Positions 48,453 to 60,213 of a stretch of DNA of 64,000 bases are shown here, one piece after another. Every line of letters starts with the position of its first letter. The first letter of the stretch is position 1. The position numbers and the translations under genes were made by a program. The stretch comes from Ciona savignyi (taxonomy: Eukaryota > Chordata > Ascidiacea > Phlebobranchia > Cionidae), in contig CH002950.1 in assembly GCA_000149265.1 (NCBI GenBank), positions 1,266,764-1,330,763 on the forward strand, written 5' to 3'. Below the pieces are notes generated by a model that did no database searches, was not told the DNA's origin, and was given only the letters and a program-made list of their open reading frames with translations.

Positions 48453-50256
48453 CTAGTGTCGGTGCATGCACTCCTTTGGTATCTCAAAGACATCTGCGCT
48501 GTCCAAACCCAAGGTCACATCCAAGTATCTGAAACAAAATAAAGCGTAACCCATCAACAACGCAGTAAATTTAATATTGTAGTTCTTAGTGATCGACGTA
48601 CGTTCGGTGAAAGTGAATCATCTCTTTGGTCTTGATGGTCTCACCGTAGAAAACTTCGGAAATCGGAATGCATTCGTCCCTTGTGAAACTCTGTGTCAGA
48701 TTGCCTGTTTCAAAACGTAAGTTTGTTCAGATTAGAAATTTTCACTCAAAAGGGCCTAAAGATTATAGTCCGAAATGTTGACTAAATGGGTTACAACTTC
48801 TGTAATATACCCATAACCGAATGTTTGTCGAGTCGCAACCAGCCAAGGGCTGATAGAGGCCGCAAAAGGTAAGTGGCATATAAACCAAGCGGATTAATAC
48901 GTTGAATTTAAACTGAAGGGACCTGTCAACGATAATTTGTATTACTGCATATTTGACATGTAGGCCTAATAGCTATACTTGGCTGGAATTTCTCATATAC
49001 AGGAATAAACAAAGAAATATCCATAGTGAGGTATGTATTCCTTCAAGTTCCAAGCTAAATTATGTCTTAACACTGTTGAGTTACTTATTTGGGCAAGTGC
49101 ACAACCCCTGGAATAAATTGTCATTGATTGTCAGTTGATTCGGCTTTGGGAAGCTACATTACCTCGCACAGTTTGTCCCTCTACGTGGTGCTCCCATATC
49201 CCAAGATCCATTCCTTCGCCTGGAGCACCCCCTATAAGGCCAATAACAGTGTATCCAAGGAAGCGTGCCGGTTCGTCAACCTCTATGCGGTGAAATGGAT
49301 AGTCGATTGTGGTTACATTGCATTTTCGCGTTTTCAGGTCAACGGTGTAACGCTTTTTCTGAAAAGGGTGGCTCGAAAATTACAAGAGCACGCGTAAAGT
49401 TACTGTCTTAAGTAAAACTTTGTCCGGCCGGTTAGCCTGGCGGTTAAAGTGCAACGCCTTTCAATCGAAAGGTTGCAGATGCGGAACTGGCCACAAGCTA
49501 GTCGGTGGTGTCCTTGGGCAGGGCACTTAACGGACATTGCCTGAACCCAGCGGATTAATGGGTTCTACCAAAATGTCTATCATATATAACACACTGAAAT
49601 AGCTCGTGTAACCTGAAATAGCTCCGGTAACCCGATGGGCGCGAGGTGATCTGACGATCGCCCGTGTGTTAACCCCCTTGGTTTTCCCCATTCACGAGAA
49701 TAAACATGAATATCCTATCCTATCTGCATTTTTGATAAGATCGGCAAATATATATTTCATGCAATAAGTTTATACCTCTCTGTGCAGAACAAGCTCGTCA
49801 ATTTGGGGCCGAGTCGCGTTCTCCTGAATCACTTCAATCATCCTCTCTTTTTGCTCGAATGCGTCATATGAAAACCGACCATCACGAAAATAGTTCGTCT
49901 CGTGATCGTACTGAAAACATGAAACGGGAAGTGAAATAATTTTTTGTCATCTTTTTTCCCAAAGTTACTTAAGCCAAAAAATAAAACCTTGTTTTAAAAT
50001 AAAGCGTTTCAATTCATAATAATATTGAGTTCAAGATATGTCACAGCATAATAGACCACCTACCGATCTTACTCTTGCTTGAAATATTCCTGGGGCACCT
50101 AAAAGTAAAATAAAAATTTACAATGCAAGATATACTATTATATACAATTAGTCTACCTACAATAGAGGGAATCACAAACATAAACTTACCACAGCTTGGT
50201 CCTTCCTGCGCATAGGTCACCACACAAAACACGGCTAACAGTACAAGAAATTTCAT
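48453..50256 (-). CDS. Ependymin-related secreted protein
   Basis: Six exons (50256-50190, 50098-50064, 49910-49776, 49358-49163, 48704-48602, 48528-48453), 203 codons. Residues 1-16 (MKFLVLLAVFCVVTYA) are a clear signal peptide. Then SYDHETNYFRDGRFSYDAF, FLGYTVIGLIGGAPGEGMDL, DECIPISEVFYG and a terminal VFEIPKEC, the block order of ependymin-related (MERP/EPDR) proteins, including the spaced cysteines. Two N-glycosylation sequons (CNVT, GNLT). Known: these are extracellular, calcium- or lipid-binding glycoproteins. Divergent partner of the gene at 51882, with the same exon phases and nearly the same exon sizes, so the two are inverted duplicates. A SINE lies in an intron. Confidence 0.88.
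49422..49727 (+). repeat. SINE, full length, in ependymin intron
   Basis: CCGGCCGGTTAGCCTGGCGG head, full body with a short duplication (TAACCTGAAATAGCTCCGG), TATCC tail. Confidence 0.88.
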
Positions 50257-51881
50257 TATTTTATTTTCCCTGTGTGAAGTAGGCCTATATTAGTATTGGC
50301 TACACTGATAAAGCTTTTCTTAATTTGACCTCTAATTTAAATTTAGATCGACAGGCGGAAGACTTGCCTCAAAATGATACTCTGCTGACTGTATAAGTTG
50401 CAACATTTTGCACAAACTTGCGGTGTTGATGTAATGTTTAACTTATATGCTTGCGCACGTGCTTAATAATATTTGTTAGGCCATAGGGCGAAAATCAAGC
50501 AAATAGGATGTGAATGGTACGGTTTTTGAGCTGGTTTTCATTAATAAACCGCTTTACGGATACTTGGTGGTGTACGTTAAAAGTTACTAATACTATTGAA
50601 CTGAGACGCTAACGGAAACGACAACAGAAGTCGGTTAACTTAGCCTTATTCAACGTTAATAAGCAGCTATTTCTGCACTAATGGAAAACCTAGTTTAAAA
50701 CAAACAAAGCACTACATAACGGTAACTGGCAAAGCAAGGCCAAAACACAAGGACCTTTGTCCGGCCCGTTGGTCTAGCGGTTAAGTGCGTCGCCTTTCAA
50801 TCGAAAGGTTGCAGGTTCGAAACTGATCGCTAGCTAGTCGGTTGTGTCCTTGGGCAAGGCACTTTACGGACATTGCCTGAACCCAGCGGATTAATGGGTT
50901 CTACCAAATTGAAGGAACGTGTGCTATCATACACAACACACTGCAATAGCTCCGGTAACCCGACGATGGGCGCGAGGTGATCTGACGATTGCCCGTGTGA
51001 TAACCCCCTTGGTTTTCCCATTCACGGGGATAAAGATGAATATCCTATCCTATCCTATCCTGACCTAAATAGCAACGAAAACGCGTGTTGATTAGCTAAG
51101 AATGAAGGCGAAAATGATGATTACTAAAACACAGAACTAAAGAGAGGGACGTGACGTAATATCACTTCAACTATTATAGGATTTTATTTGCATTTGGCTT
51201 AAATGTTGCTTTGGTTAACACATACGACATATACTTATAACTTCAATAATAAATCAACAAATTATACTAAAACGACACAAAATGCAAACTTGTCAGGGTG
51301 CCGTTTTCTTTGTGGAGCAACCTTACAAAAAGAGAAAATATGTATTTCAATACATTGTTTTGGTTTAGTATTTGGGCGCAATATTGCAATGTTCAAGTCG
51401 CAGGATACTCCAGAAACTATGTTTAATCCCCACAACCGAACAATTTTCGAGTACTATTTCCAGCGGATGGAGTAACTATAGGCATTTATTTAGGTAATAT
51501 ATTACACGTACCGTATATGGCCAAACGATGATTAAGCATGTTTCTTAATCATTGATTTAATACAAATGTTTGCATTAACTTTTATCTTAAATTAGGTGAA
51601 GTATTTGTGTGCATGTGATGTTTTGCAGATTTAGTTTGAGCACGTATGTTTGTACTTTGCACTAAGCTGCATTTAATGTCTAGTTATGTCCGTTGCATAC
51701 AACGCTCAGTTAAAATATAAATCTTAACCGTATAATGTTTATACGTTCATAGGTATACGAGAAAATATATTAAAATCATACCAAACTTTAGACTATTTCC
51801 AGTCAGTTCTAAAATGTTAAATGCATTTTTGCAGATATAGTATTATACGTTATTTGAAACCCGTACTGTTATACGACCAAA
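50257..51881. promoter_or_regulatory. Bidirectional upstream region of the ependymin pair
   Basis: 1.6 kb between the two start codons, so promoters of both genes must lie here. No TATA box could be placed with confidence. The SINE at 50758 occupies its left-centre. The frame at 51203-51475 is not supported as a gene. Confidence 0.4.
50758..51062 (+). repeat. SINE, full length, between the two ependymin genes
   Basis: The best-preserved copy: A box TAGCGGTTAAGTGCG, B box GGTTCGAAACTGATC, tail of four TATCC units. It sits in the shared upstream region of two divergent genes. Confidence 0.9.
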
Positions 51882-53822
51882 ATGAAATTGCTAATCTTGT
51901 CTTTTTCTGCCTTGATAGTTTTTGCAGCTGCCCAACATTGCAGTAAGTAGTCTGTCGAAGGTCTAAAGTGTAATAGTATAATACTAAAAATAATAAAAAA
52001 AAGCCAACGGTGTTTTTTGTTTTAGTTTCTCCTGACGTTTTCGAATCCAGAATAATATCCGTAAGTTTGCATTTCTGTCTGGTTAAATTTTAAAACTAAC
52101 CCATTTCGCCTTTACCATCGATTTACAGTATGATCATAGAACGGGATATTATGCAGCTGGTTGGTTGGCATACGACGCCAACACCGAGAGAATTCGGGTG
52201 ATTGAAGACGCGTATGAAAACAGTACAAAAACTCACTACGATACCCTCTTTGCCTACAAGGAGGTAGGTAAAGCAATGAATCCTACTATATGGTGTAAAA
52301 TAAGACTGCGAATAGTAAATAAGACTGCGAATACTATCGATCACTGGTTATAAGATAAAATATTCATGTTAATCCCCGTGAATGGGAAAACCAAAGTGGT
52401 TAACACACGGGCAATCGTCAGATCACCTCGCGTCCATCGTCGGGTTACCAGAGCTATTGCAGTGCGTTGTATATAATAGAAACGTTACTTCAATTTGTTA
52501 GAACCCACTAATCCACTGGGTTCAGGCAATGTCCGTAAAGTTCCTTGCCCAAGGACACAACCAACTAGCTATAGACGCTTTGTGAAAACTAATTTATCTG
52601 CCAGTCTGTTGCGTTCTTTCCATTCATTGCGGTAAACCATAAATACGCCATTTCAATCTAAATTATTTCGTAATGAAACCACATAAGCCCTATACCGTTC
52701 TTGGTTCAACCATAACATAATTTGACAATTTTACCAGAAAGCTGAGTATCGCATCAACACAAGTACAAACAAGTGTACCAAACTTGCCCTGAACGAAAAG
52801 TTCATACCTATCGGGGTATACCCCAACTCTACTTATGTTGGAAACTTTATTCTTGGTACACTTGGCGCGCCGGGTGCAGGTGTCATCGTGCAAGAGTGGT
52901 CTCACAAAGTCACAACTGGTATTTTATATTCTTCTATAAACCCGTGTTACGGTGTTACACATTTTAATTAACTTTCGTTTAATAGGTGTCTGGTATCAGA
53001 TGTTTACAGACCATGGGTGCATTCCAGTCCATAGTATGTTTTACGGCAAAGACAGTGCTGGAATGGACGTGCACTACCACCACGAGTAAGTGTTAGCAAT
53101 TAAAGAGAAATGTAACAGTGGTCAACGCGATAAAAATCTCGGTATAACCGCTATACCAAACGTCCACTCACGACAGTACAATGATGATCACGATGTATTG
53201 ATTTTTATTAAAATATAAGCCTAACTGATTTTATTTTACAAAAATTAACACTGTTAGTATAAAATGTTTACTAAACCTAGTTCAAAATTGGCAATTTATA
53301 GTTTTCTGTAATACAATATATTAGAAAATTAATTTACTGCAGTTGTTTAATCTACCAAATTACAACAGGTAATAAGCGGGTGTATAATCAAATGTACCCT
53401 CGACCTGGTAAAAAAACACTAAAATGATGTCAAATACGCACTCCGAAATATTTCCGGAAATCGGCTATGGGTACAAATTAATCTGAAGAATATTCTAGTT
53501 GTAATATTGTCGTTGTTCCACCCAGAGGTTTGATAGTTGAATTGAAACTGGTCGTTAGCTAGTCGCTTATAAAATTAGACAAGGCACTGAGCGGACTGCG
53601 CCCTGACTCCTTGGATTATTAGGTTATGCTGACACGGTAAAAAATTCTTAATCATATACCACACCCTAAAATGGCTTCGCTATCCTAACGGTGGCGCTAG
53701 GTAATCTATCGATTTCCTGTGTAATACCAAAATTTTACTTTGCGTTTTTATTCAGGTACATGGATGTTTCGCTGGGCGTGCGAGAACCGGAAATTTTTGA
53801 TATACCAAAGCAATGTTTGTAA
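51882..53822 (+). CDS. Ependymin-related secreted protein, paralogue
   Basis: Six exons (51882-51942, 52026-52060, 52129-52263, 52738-52918, 52986-53085, 53756-53822), 192 codons. Signal peptide MKLLILSFSALIVFAAAQ, then SYDHRTGYYAAGWLAYDAN, NKCTKLALNEKFIP, NFILGTLGAPGAGV, DHGCIPVHSMFYG and FDIPKQC at the end. Sequons ENST and PNST. Exon sizes 61/35/135/181/100/67 parallel the minus-strand gene's 67/35/135/196/103/76. AATAAA follows 77 bases after the stop. A reversed SINE sits in intron 3 and an old SINE in intron 5. Function beyond secretion is not shown by the sequence. Confidence 0.88.
52363..52575 (-). repeat. SINE, head-truncated, in ependymin paralogue intron 3
   Basis: Starts with the reversed tail (ATATTCATGTTAATCCCCGT) and runs to GACACAACCAACTAGCTATA. 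The tRNA-like head is absent. Confidence 0.8.
53515..53735 (+). repeat. Diverged SINE in ependymin paralogue intron 5
   Basis: GAAACTGGTCGTTAGCTAGTCG and AATGGCTTCGCTATCCTAAC words remain; otherwise heavily mutated. The tail is lost. Confidence 0.5.
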
Positions 53823-53898
53823 ATCTCGTGATGGCAGTCTGCTACTTAAAAATAATTGAGTTTGACTTAATTGGTATCCAGTTTTAAACCCATACTGC

Positions 53899-53904
53899 AA
53901 TAAA
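53899..53904 (+). promoter_or_regulatory. Polyadenylation signal of the ependymin paralogue
   Basis: AATAAA 77 bases after the stop codon, at a typical distance. Confidence 0.6.
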
Positions 53905-54162
53905 TATATATTCAAAAACAGTTGTATTTTTGTGTAAATAAGTTAAATACGCACTTATTTAAGTAAACGCTGTAGGACAGTTAAGTTTAACTATTCCGAA
54001 TCACGTGCAAGATTATTGCGTTTAACCGCCCAAATTTAATGATGTCATGTGGGCGGATTGCATTTATGCTAAGGATTCTTTTTAATTTAGTTGTAAAATT
54101 AGGCGCAAGGTGACGCTATTTTATTCGGAATTCGCTAGCACGCTCTCTGGACAACCGTAGTC

Positions 54163-57100
54163 ATGGCAGACGGTAAGTTCTAATTATTACCTTTAATTAG
54201 TTATACGTGCAATTTCACTTTAATTAATGTTTTTAATTTACCCCCACTTAACCTTTTTTATTTTGTTAATTATGGCCTTAGTGCTTGATTTACACCCAAA
54301 TTGGGTTGTACTGGATACACATTAAAACGATTCTTACTGCGTTTTGTGATTAGAATAAAAAGTTGTTTGACTGTAATTAGTAACTTATTTATAAGGTTAT
54401 GGCAAATAAAATCTTGTCAAAATCAACCTAACCCTTAAAAAATGTGTGAAACACAATAAACTATTAAATTGAGTATTTGTGACTTTACATTGTGCTCACA
54501 ATCGAGTTTCCGAAGGAATTTTGGTGTGTTTATTTATTTTTAAGTTTCTGTACCTAAATTTTAAATAACTCATTGTATTCCACTGCCGGTATAAAAAGTG
54601 TGGACCAAGTATATTCAGAAAAAAGACTGTTTGCCATCAGATTATTCTTGCGCATGATAGTTATCATACCGACTAAATCAAAGGCAACGAGGGAAACTAC
54701 ACACTATAACGACGCATTAGAGTTAGTTTTAAACATGTTGGAGTTAGGGTTAGGGCTGGGGTTGAGATTGGTTTTTAGGGCATGGTTAAAATTAGTTGCT
54801 ATAGTAATAGTGAGCACTCGTTTTCCCTTCTTTCTTGTTTTAGTGTTGACCTACGTACACAAAAGAACGGAAATGGTGACGTGGTTTTACCTTCAGTCCT
54901 TATCCACTGCAACAGTCAAAAAACACTACATGATATATATTATCTTAACCAGCCCAAAAACACTATGTGTTTTATTCATCCTTTAAAACAGCCTTATAAC
55001 ATTTTGCCCATTATATATTAGAAATTAATATACTCTCAGTGAAAGCGGGTGTTTAATGATTGCAAGGACGTTATTGAACAACAAATATTTTTTCGTTTGT
55101 CACCTGCGAACAAAACAACGTAAAATAAGCACAACTTTTAAGTCCACTCCTTGTATTTAAGTTTTCGTTCATTTGTAAAATAAAAAGAGCAAATTTGTTG
55201 TGGCTTACAGCATATCTACATCATAACCCATGTCAATCAGTAGCGAAGAAAGGTTAAAATAGCTAATTCAAGCTCCCAACTTAAGCAGGATAAAAGTTGT
55301 TTAGGATTAGGCTGTTGTTGTTACTTTGGGCATAATATGTGGGAGTGTGAGGGATAAGCCTAGAAATCAAACAAATGAGTATTGATAAATAGATTCTAGC
55401 ACCAGGCTGGTAATTGCTCAGTCTTCTGCATATGTCCCTTCCTTACTTCATGTCCATTGTGCTGGGTATAATTATAATATTTTTCTTGGTCCTATGAATA
55501 GTCCATGTTGAATAATGTACTTTTCTTATATTTAATGTAAGTATCACAACTTGATTTTTAAACAAAATTCAAGTGAGGGGGAAATGGAAAACACAATTTA
55601 CTTTTTAGTTGTATTTTGTGCAATCACTTTAGTTTCCAGTATTTTTAACGTTGCTCGCTCTATGCAGTTGATTGAGCACAATTAACTAGAAACTAAAAAT
55701 TACCATATACTGAACAAAAATGTTGTAATGGTATCTCGTGTATGGACAGCTTTAGTGGCTATATATTGTAAGCGATTAACATATGCAAATAATATAGCTG
55801 ACGTATCTGCTGCACCGGTCACTGAAACTCCAATGGAGGCGGAGAATACAGCTCCAGCTGAACAACAGGTATTTAGGATAGGATAGTATATTTATGTTTA
55901 TCCCCGTGAATGGGAAAACGAAGGGAGTTAACTTGTTTAACTTGGGCGAACAGTCGTGTATTATTTGGCAGGAGCCGGTTTGAAGATGTTTTAACCCATC
56001 TACGTAGATAGGTATTTCAAAAAAAGAGACCATTTCGCCCACCCTGCGATATTAAACGCCGCCTATGGTTAACACACGGGCAATCGTCAGACACCTCGCG
56101 CCCACCGCCGGGTTACCGAAGCTATTTCAGGGTGTTGTATATGATACACGTTCCTTCAATTTTATAGAACCCATTAATCCGCTGGGTTCAGGAAATGTCC
56201 GTAAAGTGCCTTGCCCAAGGACACAACCGGCTAGCTCACTACCGGTTTCGAACCTTTAATCTTTCGGTTGAAAGGCGTCGCACTAAACCACCAGACTAAC
56301 CGGTCAGACATTTCATTATGCATCTACTGTATCACCACAAATTTAAGGGGTGCCGCCTTCCATTCAAATTTCACCGTAGAAACAAATTCCTTCTCAATTC
56401 ACTTAAACAATTACGTTACCTTAAAGTAAAACAATTATATTTTTAACATTATACATAGTTTGTTGAAAAACCACACCTTTACACCACTACATGCATCGTT
56501 TAGCCATCCATGCAGAATTTCCACATGCAAGGATACAAATGACACATATATCCATCATCCACAAGTGTAAAGCTTGATTGTTTTTCGGCAAAAACATTCA
56601 CAATACACGATACACAACTTTGTTTAAACACATTGTTGTGCCTTCTTGTTTAATATTTTTTAACCTTTTATGCACCAAAGACCATACCTGTAATTTTAAA
56701 GGCATCAAATTAAATATAGTTCTAAATCTGTCCAGGAAACAGCCCAACCAGCTGCAGCTCCTCCAGTAGCTTTAGTTGCACCGCCGGCTGATCCTAGCCC
56801 TACTGCAGCAGTTCAGGTATGTTATACAAGATCCTTTGCTATTCCTGTGTAGAATATTAGGACAGTTTGTTCTACACAGTGGAGACTCTATTCTAAAACT
56901 TGACTTTTTATGTATAAGAAATCATCCATGAGTGTGGATTAAACCAGGATTTTTGTCTGAGATAGATAGTGTTGGAAAAAATCTAAGGGTAACAGCGTCA
57001 TTTTGTCATATTGTAAAAAAAACTTTTACATACCAATCATATTTGATAAACTGTCTGATAAGTTTACACTGAAACCATTCTGTCATTCGTCAACACAGAC

Positions 57101-60100
57101 TATAGTTTACACAAGAATCATCTAATCAATAGTTCACTTAACAACTTGAGTGGTAGTGGGTAGTATTAATATGCATAAACCTATTACTTTGAAAATGAAT
57201 ATAGTAATCTTTATTTCAAGTTATTAGCGTTTAATTAGGCTAATGTGAAAATGGTTTATAGAAAATAAGGTGAATGAAAATGCCCACAATAAGAGAAACT
57301 CCTTTGTTTTATTTTTCTGATTCATTGACCAATTTAAAAATATATATATGTATTAGTGCTGTGCCGATCGCAATCATGATTGCGATATTTCGGTTATCTT
57401 GAAGAAAAAAGCGATCGCAATCATGGCGGTAAAAATCGCGAATGCTTAATAGCCCTAATTCCAATGTTTAAATACACTAGGTGATGATGTTGGTTTATGC
57501 TTATAATTTAAAATCATAAGCATGTCATTATAATCAGCAAGTCCTGGTAAAAGAGTAAATTTAGATTAGGATTAGGTGAAAAATGTACAAATCGCAAAAA
57601 AATTGTGGAATTTACCATAGCGTGTTTTGTGCAAATGACTATAAGTAAATGAATAATCCACAGGATTAAAAATGCACACAGCTGTGGTAAAAAAGTGTCA
57701 CTGTACCAGTAGCAGTATATAAATTTTAACTTGTGAAGTAATTGTACAATGTTAACTAAAGTGATGCATCTAAATATATAGTTTTTGTTCAAATATATAG
57801 CTTTTGTTTTATAATTCCACATCTGAGAGTAAAGATTATTACCAATATATTTTTTGGTTTAAAATCTTTAGTAAACGATTCCATGTTGTTACCATGACCA
57901 GCTTCATAACTGTTTGCAAGTCAGAAAACAAAAGTGAAAGCCTGAAATTTTCATTAATTACGAGCAACAGTGACACACTATTTCCTTGGCTATTGTAAAC
58001 AATAATGTTGCTGGTCTCTGTGCGCGTTTTGTTTAACATTTTGTCTTTGTTGACGATTAAAACGTTGTTTTGTCAATTACCATTTTATCTAAGGTTTGTT
58101 TATTATAACAGGAAGTAGTGAACTGTGAGAAAGAAGCAGTGCTGAAAGCTCCAAAAACTGTTGAACTGCAGTCGTTGCCCACACGTGCTTATTTGGATCA
58201 AACTGTGGTGCCCATTCTTCTCTCTGGACTATCTACACTGGCTAAGGAAAGGTAAGCATTAATTGTATCGATGGTTAGATGAACATTCATTTATATCCCC
58301 GTGCTGGGTCGGGAATAGGATGGGATATTCATGTTTATCCCTGTGAATGGGAAAACCAAGGGGATTAACACATGGGCAATCATCTGGTCACCTTGCGCCC
58401 ACTGTCGGGTTACCGGATCTATTGCAGTATGTTGTATATGATACACGTTTCTTCAGTTTGGTAGAACCCATTATTCCGCTGGGATCAGGAAATGTCTGTT
58501 AAGTGCCTTGCCCAAACACACAACTAACTAGCTAGCGATTCAAACCTTAAACCTTTGTTTGAAAGGTGTCCACTAAACCACCAGACTAACCGGTCGGGTT
58601 AGCTTAAACCAGGGATGTCCAACCTGCGGCCCGCGGGCCGCAGTGCGGCCCACCTGAGATTTTCGTGCGGCCCGCCCTAGTCATTTTTACTCCAAGTAGT
58701 ATTTTGAACTTTAAATCTTGGCCTAATTCAAATGTATCAGTCAGCTTTTAGGGACGCAGTAAACATCAAAACTGCAGAAAGAAACAGACTGACAACAAAC
58801 ACTTATCTCATTGACTTTGTATTGCCGAAATCAGTTTTTGTTTCTTTGTATATGTGTGTTATTTGTTCCTTTTTTTAAAGATGAAATTAATGGCTTTTAA
58901 TTGTTTCTTTATGTACCCATTCAGGGTTGGAATTAAGGGATCGCTATAATCGCTATTCGCGAACCGTTTTCTAAAGTTCGCGAATTACAAAATTTAACAA
59001 AATCGCAAAAATATAAATTACCGGTACTGATTTCGCGCACTATTAACAATAAATTCTCAACACGTTAATATAACATCGTTTGCCTTAAACCTAACATTAT
59101 TTATTTACATTGGCTTAAGCATTGCTATCATGAGGCAATAATCGCCATTATGCGTTAATATACCTCGATTCCTTTATTTATGATTGGCGAGATGAGACAC
59201 ACCCCTTTTGAATTTACGTTTATTGCAATTTATCATTACTGTACTACTAAATAACGGTACTGTCTGTTTTATGAAATAAATATCTTTCTGATCGGGCAAT
59301 TTATCATAACCAAATTTTTTTTCGCGCGCTCCTAATCCGCGCATTTCGCAAATCATTTCAAAGCCTTTAATTCGAACCCTGCCATTTTTATTTAAATTTA
59401 ATAGGTTCTGCGGCCCATTGAATTATTTTAAGTGAAAATGCGGCCCATTACAATAAAAGGTTGGACATCCCTGGCTTAAACCATGCCTGGTTTCGTTCAC
59501 ACAACATTCTGTTACCTCTGGACCATTTACTCACACATTTGTTCGGTTTATAGTTTAGTCTATGCATTTTTATTTTTGTCCAGTATTAAATAGCAGCAAA
59601 TAAAACAAATCACAACACAGAAACAAGAAAAGACGACAAAATAAACAGTTGTTAAAACACGTTATTTGAACATAGATAGAAATATTAAATATAGTGTTCA
59701 TGGCTGCGAAACCCAAGCAAGATTACAATAATTTGCAAACCAAACTCTTAAAATCAAATAATGTAAAGCCCTAAAGAAAAGTGTGTGGTAAAGCGCGACA
59801 AGTACTTTGGGAAAAGGTGTGGCCCTAAAAGCGTGGACCAGAGTGCAAAAAGAAAAACCCTGTAAAATGAAATTCCAAAATAAAAAAGCAATAAAATAGT
59901 CCTTTGTTCATTTCATTTTTGTTACAGCTATATTATATATTTTAGACTGCATAACGATTAATGGGCCTGTCTTGATTAAACCTTCAGTTGTTGTTGTGTA
60001 CTGTGACAGAGACACGAATGCAGCACTGAGTTATGTCCGTTTTTAAAGTAACCAAAGTCACCACCTTTGAGTTTTATGTAAATATTTGAATTTCGTTGTC

Positions 60101-60213
60101 TGTCGAGTAACAATTCATTAATTTCTTTCAGACCCCCAAATCCTATTGAGTATCTTGCTGCTTATCTTCTAAAAAACAAGGATGAATTCAAGAGTGGGGC
60201 AGCCAAAGAGTGA
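54163..60213 (+). CDS. dpy30: DPY30, subunit of SET1/MLL histone methyltransferase complexes
   Basis: Five exons (54163-54172, 55798-55868, 56736-56816, 58112-58251, 60132-60213), 127 codons. The N-terminal half (residues about 1-60) is Ala/Pro-rich. The C-terminal half contains the Dpy-30 motif: [20 protein letters not shown]...[18 protein letters not shown], a two-helix dimerisation domain. Known: the DPY30 dimer binds the ASH2L C-terminus and promotes H3K4 methylation in the nucleus. The human protein is 99 residues, so this one has a longer N-terminus. The first exon holds only three codons plus one base. The introns are long for this window and filled with a MITE, two SINEs and a hAT element; the coding frame is intact. 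Confidence 0.96.
54680..54846. mobile_element. Repeat related to the 2150-2372 MITE, telomere-like core
   Basis: The core GGAGTTAGGGTTAGGGCTGG and GCATGGTTAAAATTAGTT matches 2245-2310 closely. The right arm GTGAGCACTCGTTTTCCC is shared; the left arm is degraded. Confidence 0.5.
55874..56311 (-). repeat. SINE split by a ~140-bp insertion, in DPY30 intron 2
   Basis: The reversed tail GGATAGGATAGTATATTTAT and first body word end near 55930. The body resumes at GTTAACACACGGGCAATCGT near 56068 and runs to the head CCGGTCAGAC. The inserted stretch is unrelated to the SINE consensus. Confidence 0.8.
57367..57386. repeat. Perfect 20-bp palindrome
   Basis: ATCGCAATCATGATTGCGAT in DPY30 intron 3, with a further GCGATCGCAATCATGGCGG 40 bases on. 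The preceding TAGTGCTGTGCCGATCGC resembles a hAT-type end, so this may be a truncated element. Confidence 0.7.
58305..58602 (-). repeat. SINE, near full length, in DPY30 intron 4
   Basis: Reversed tail GGATGGGATATTCATGTTTA through TGGGAAAACCAAGG to the head CCAGACTAACCGGTCGGG. Followed directly by the hAT element. Confidence 0.85.
58610..59473. mobile_element. hAT MITE, 864 bp, with 8-bp target duplication
   Basis: Ends CAGGGATGTCCAACC and its inverse GGTTGGACATCCCTG. The duplication GCTTAAAC is at 58602-58609 and 59474-59481. The subterminal GCGGCCCGCGGGCC is shared with the element at 12790. Carries a nested element. Confidence 0.93.
58922..59381. mobile_element. Nested inverted-repeat element, 460 bp
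   Basis: The left end CAGGGTTGGAATTAAGGG and the inverse of the right end (CAGGGTTCGAATTAAAGG) differ at two positions. CCATT flanks both sides (58917-58921, 59382-59386). It is inserted in the hAT element, so it is younger. Confidence 0.75.
59611..59725 (+). repeat. Dispersed repeat shared with 32436 and 45121
   Basis: CGACAAAATAAACAGTTGTT then AAAACACGTTA and GCGAAACCCAAGC. Word order is the same as in the other copies. Class unknown. Confidence 0.45.
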
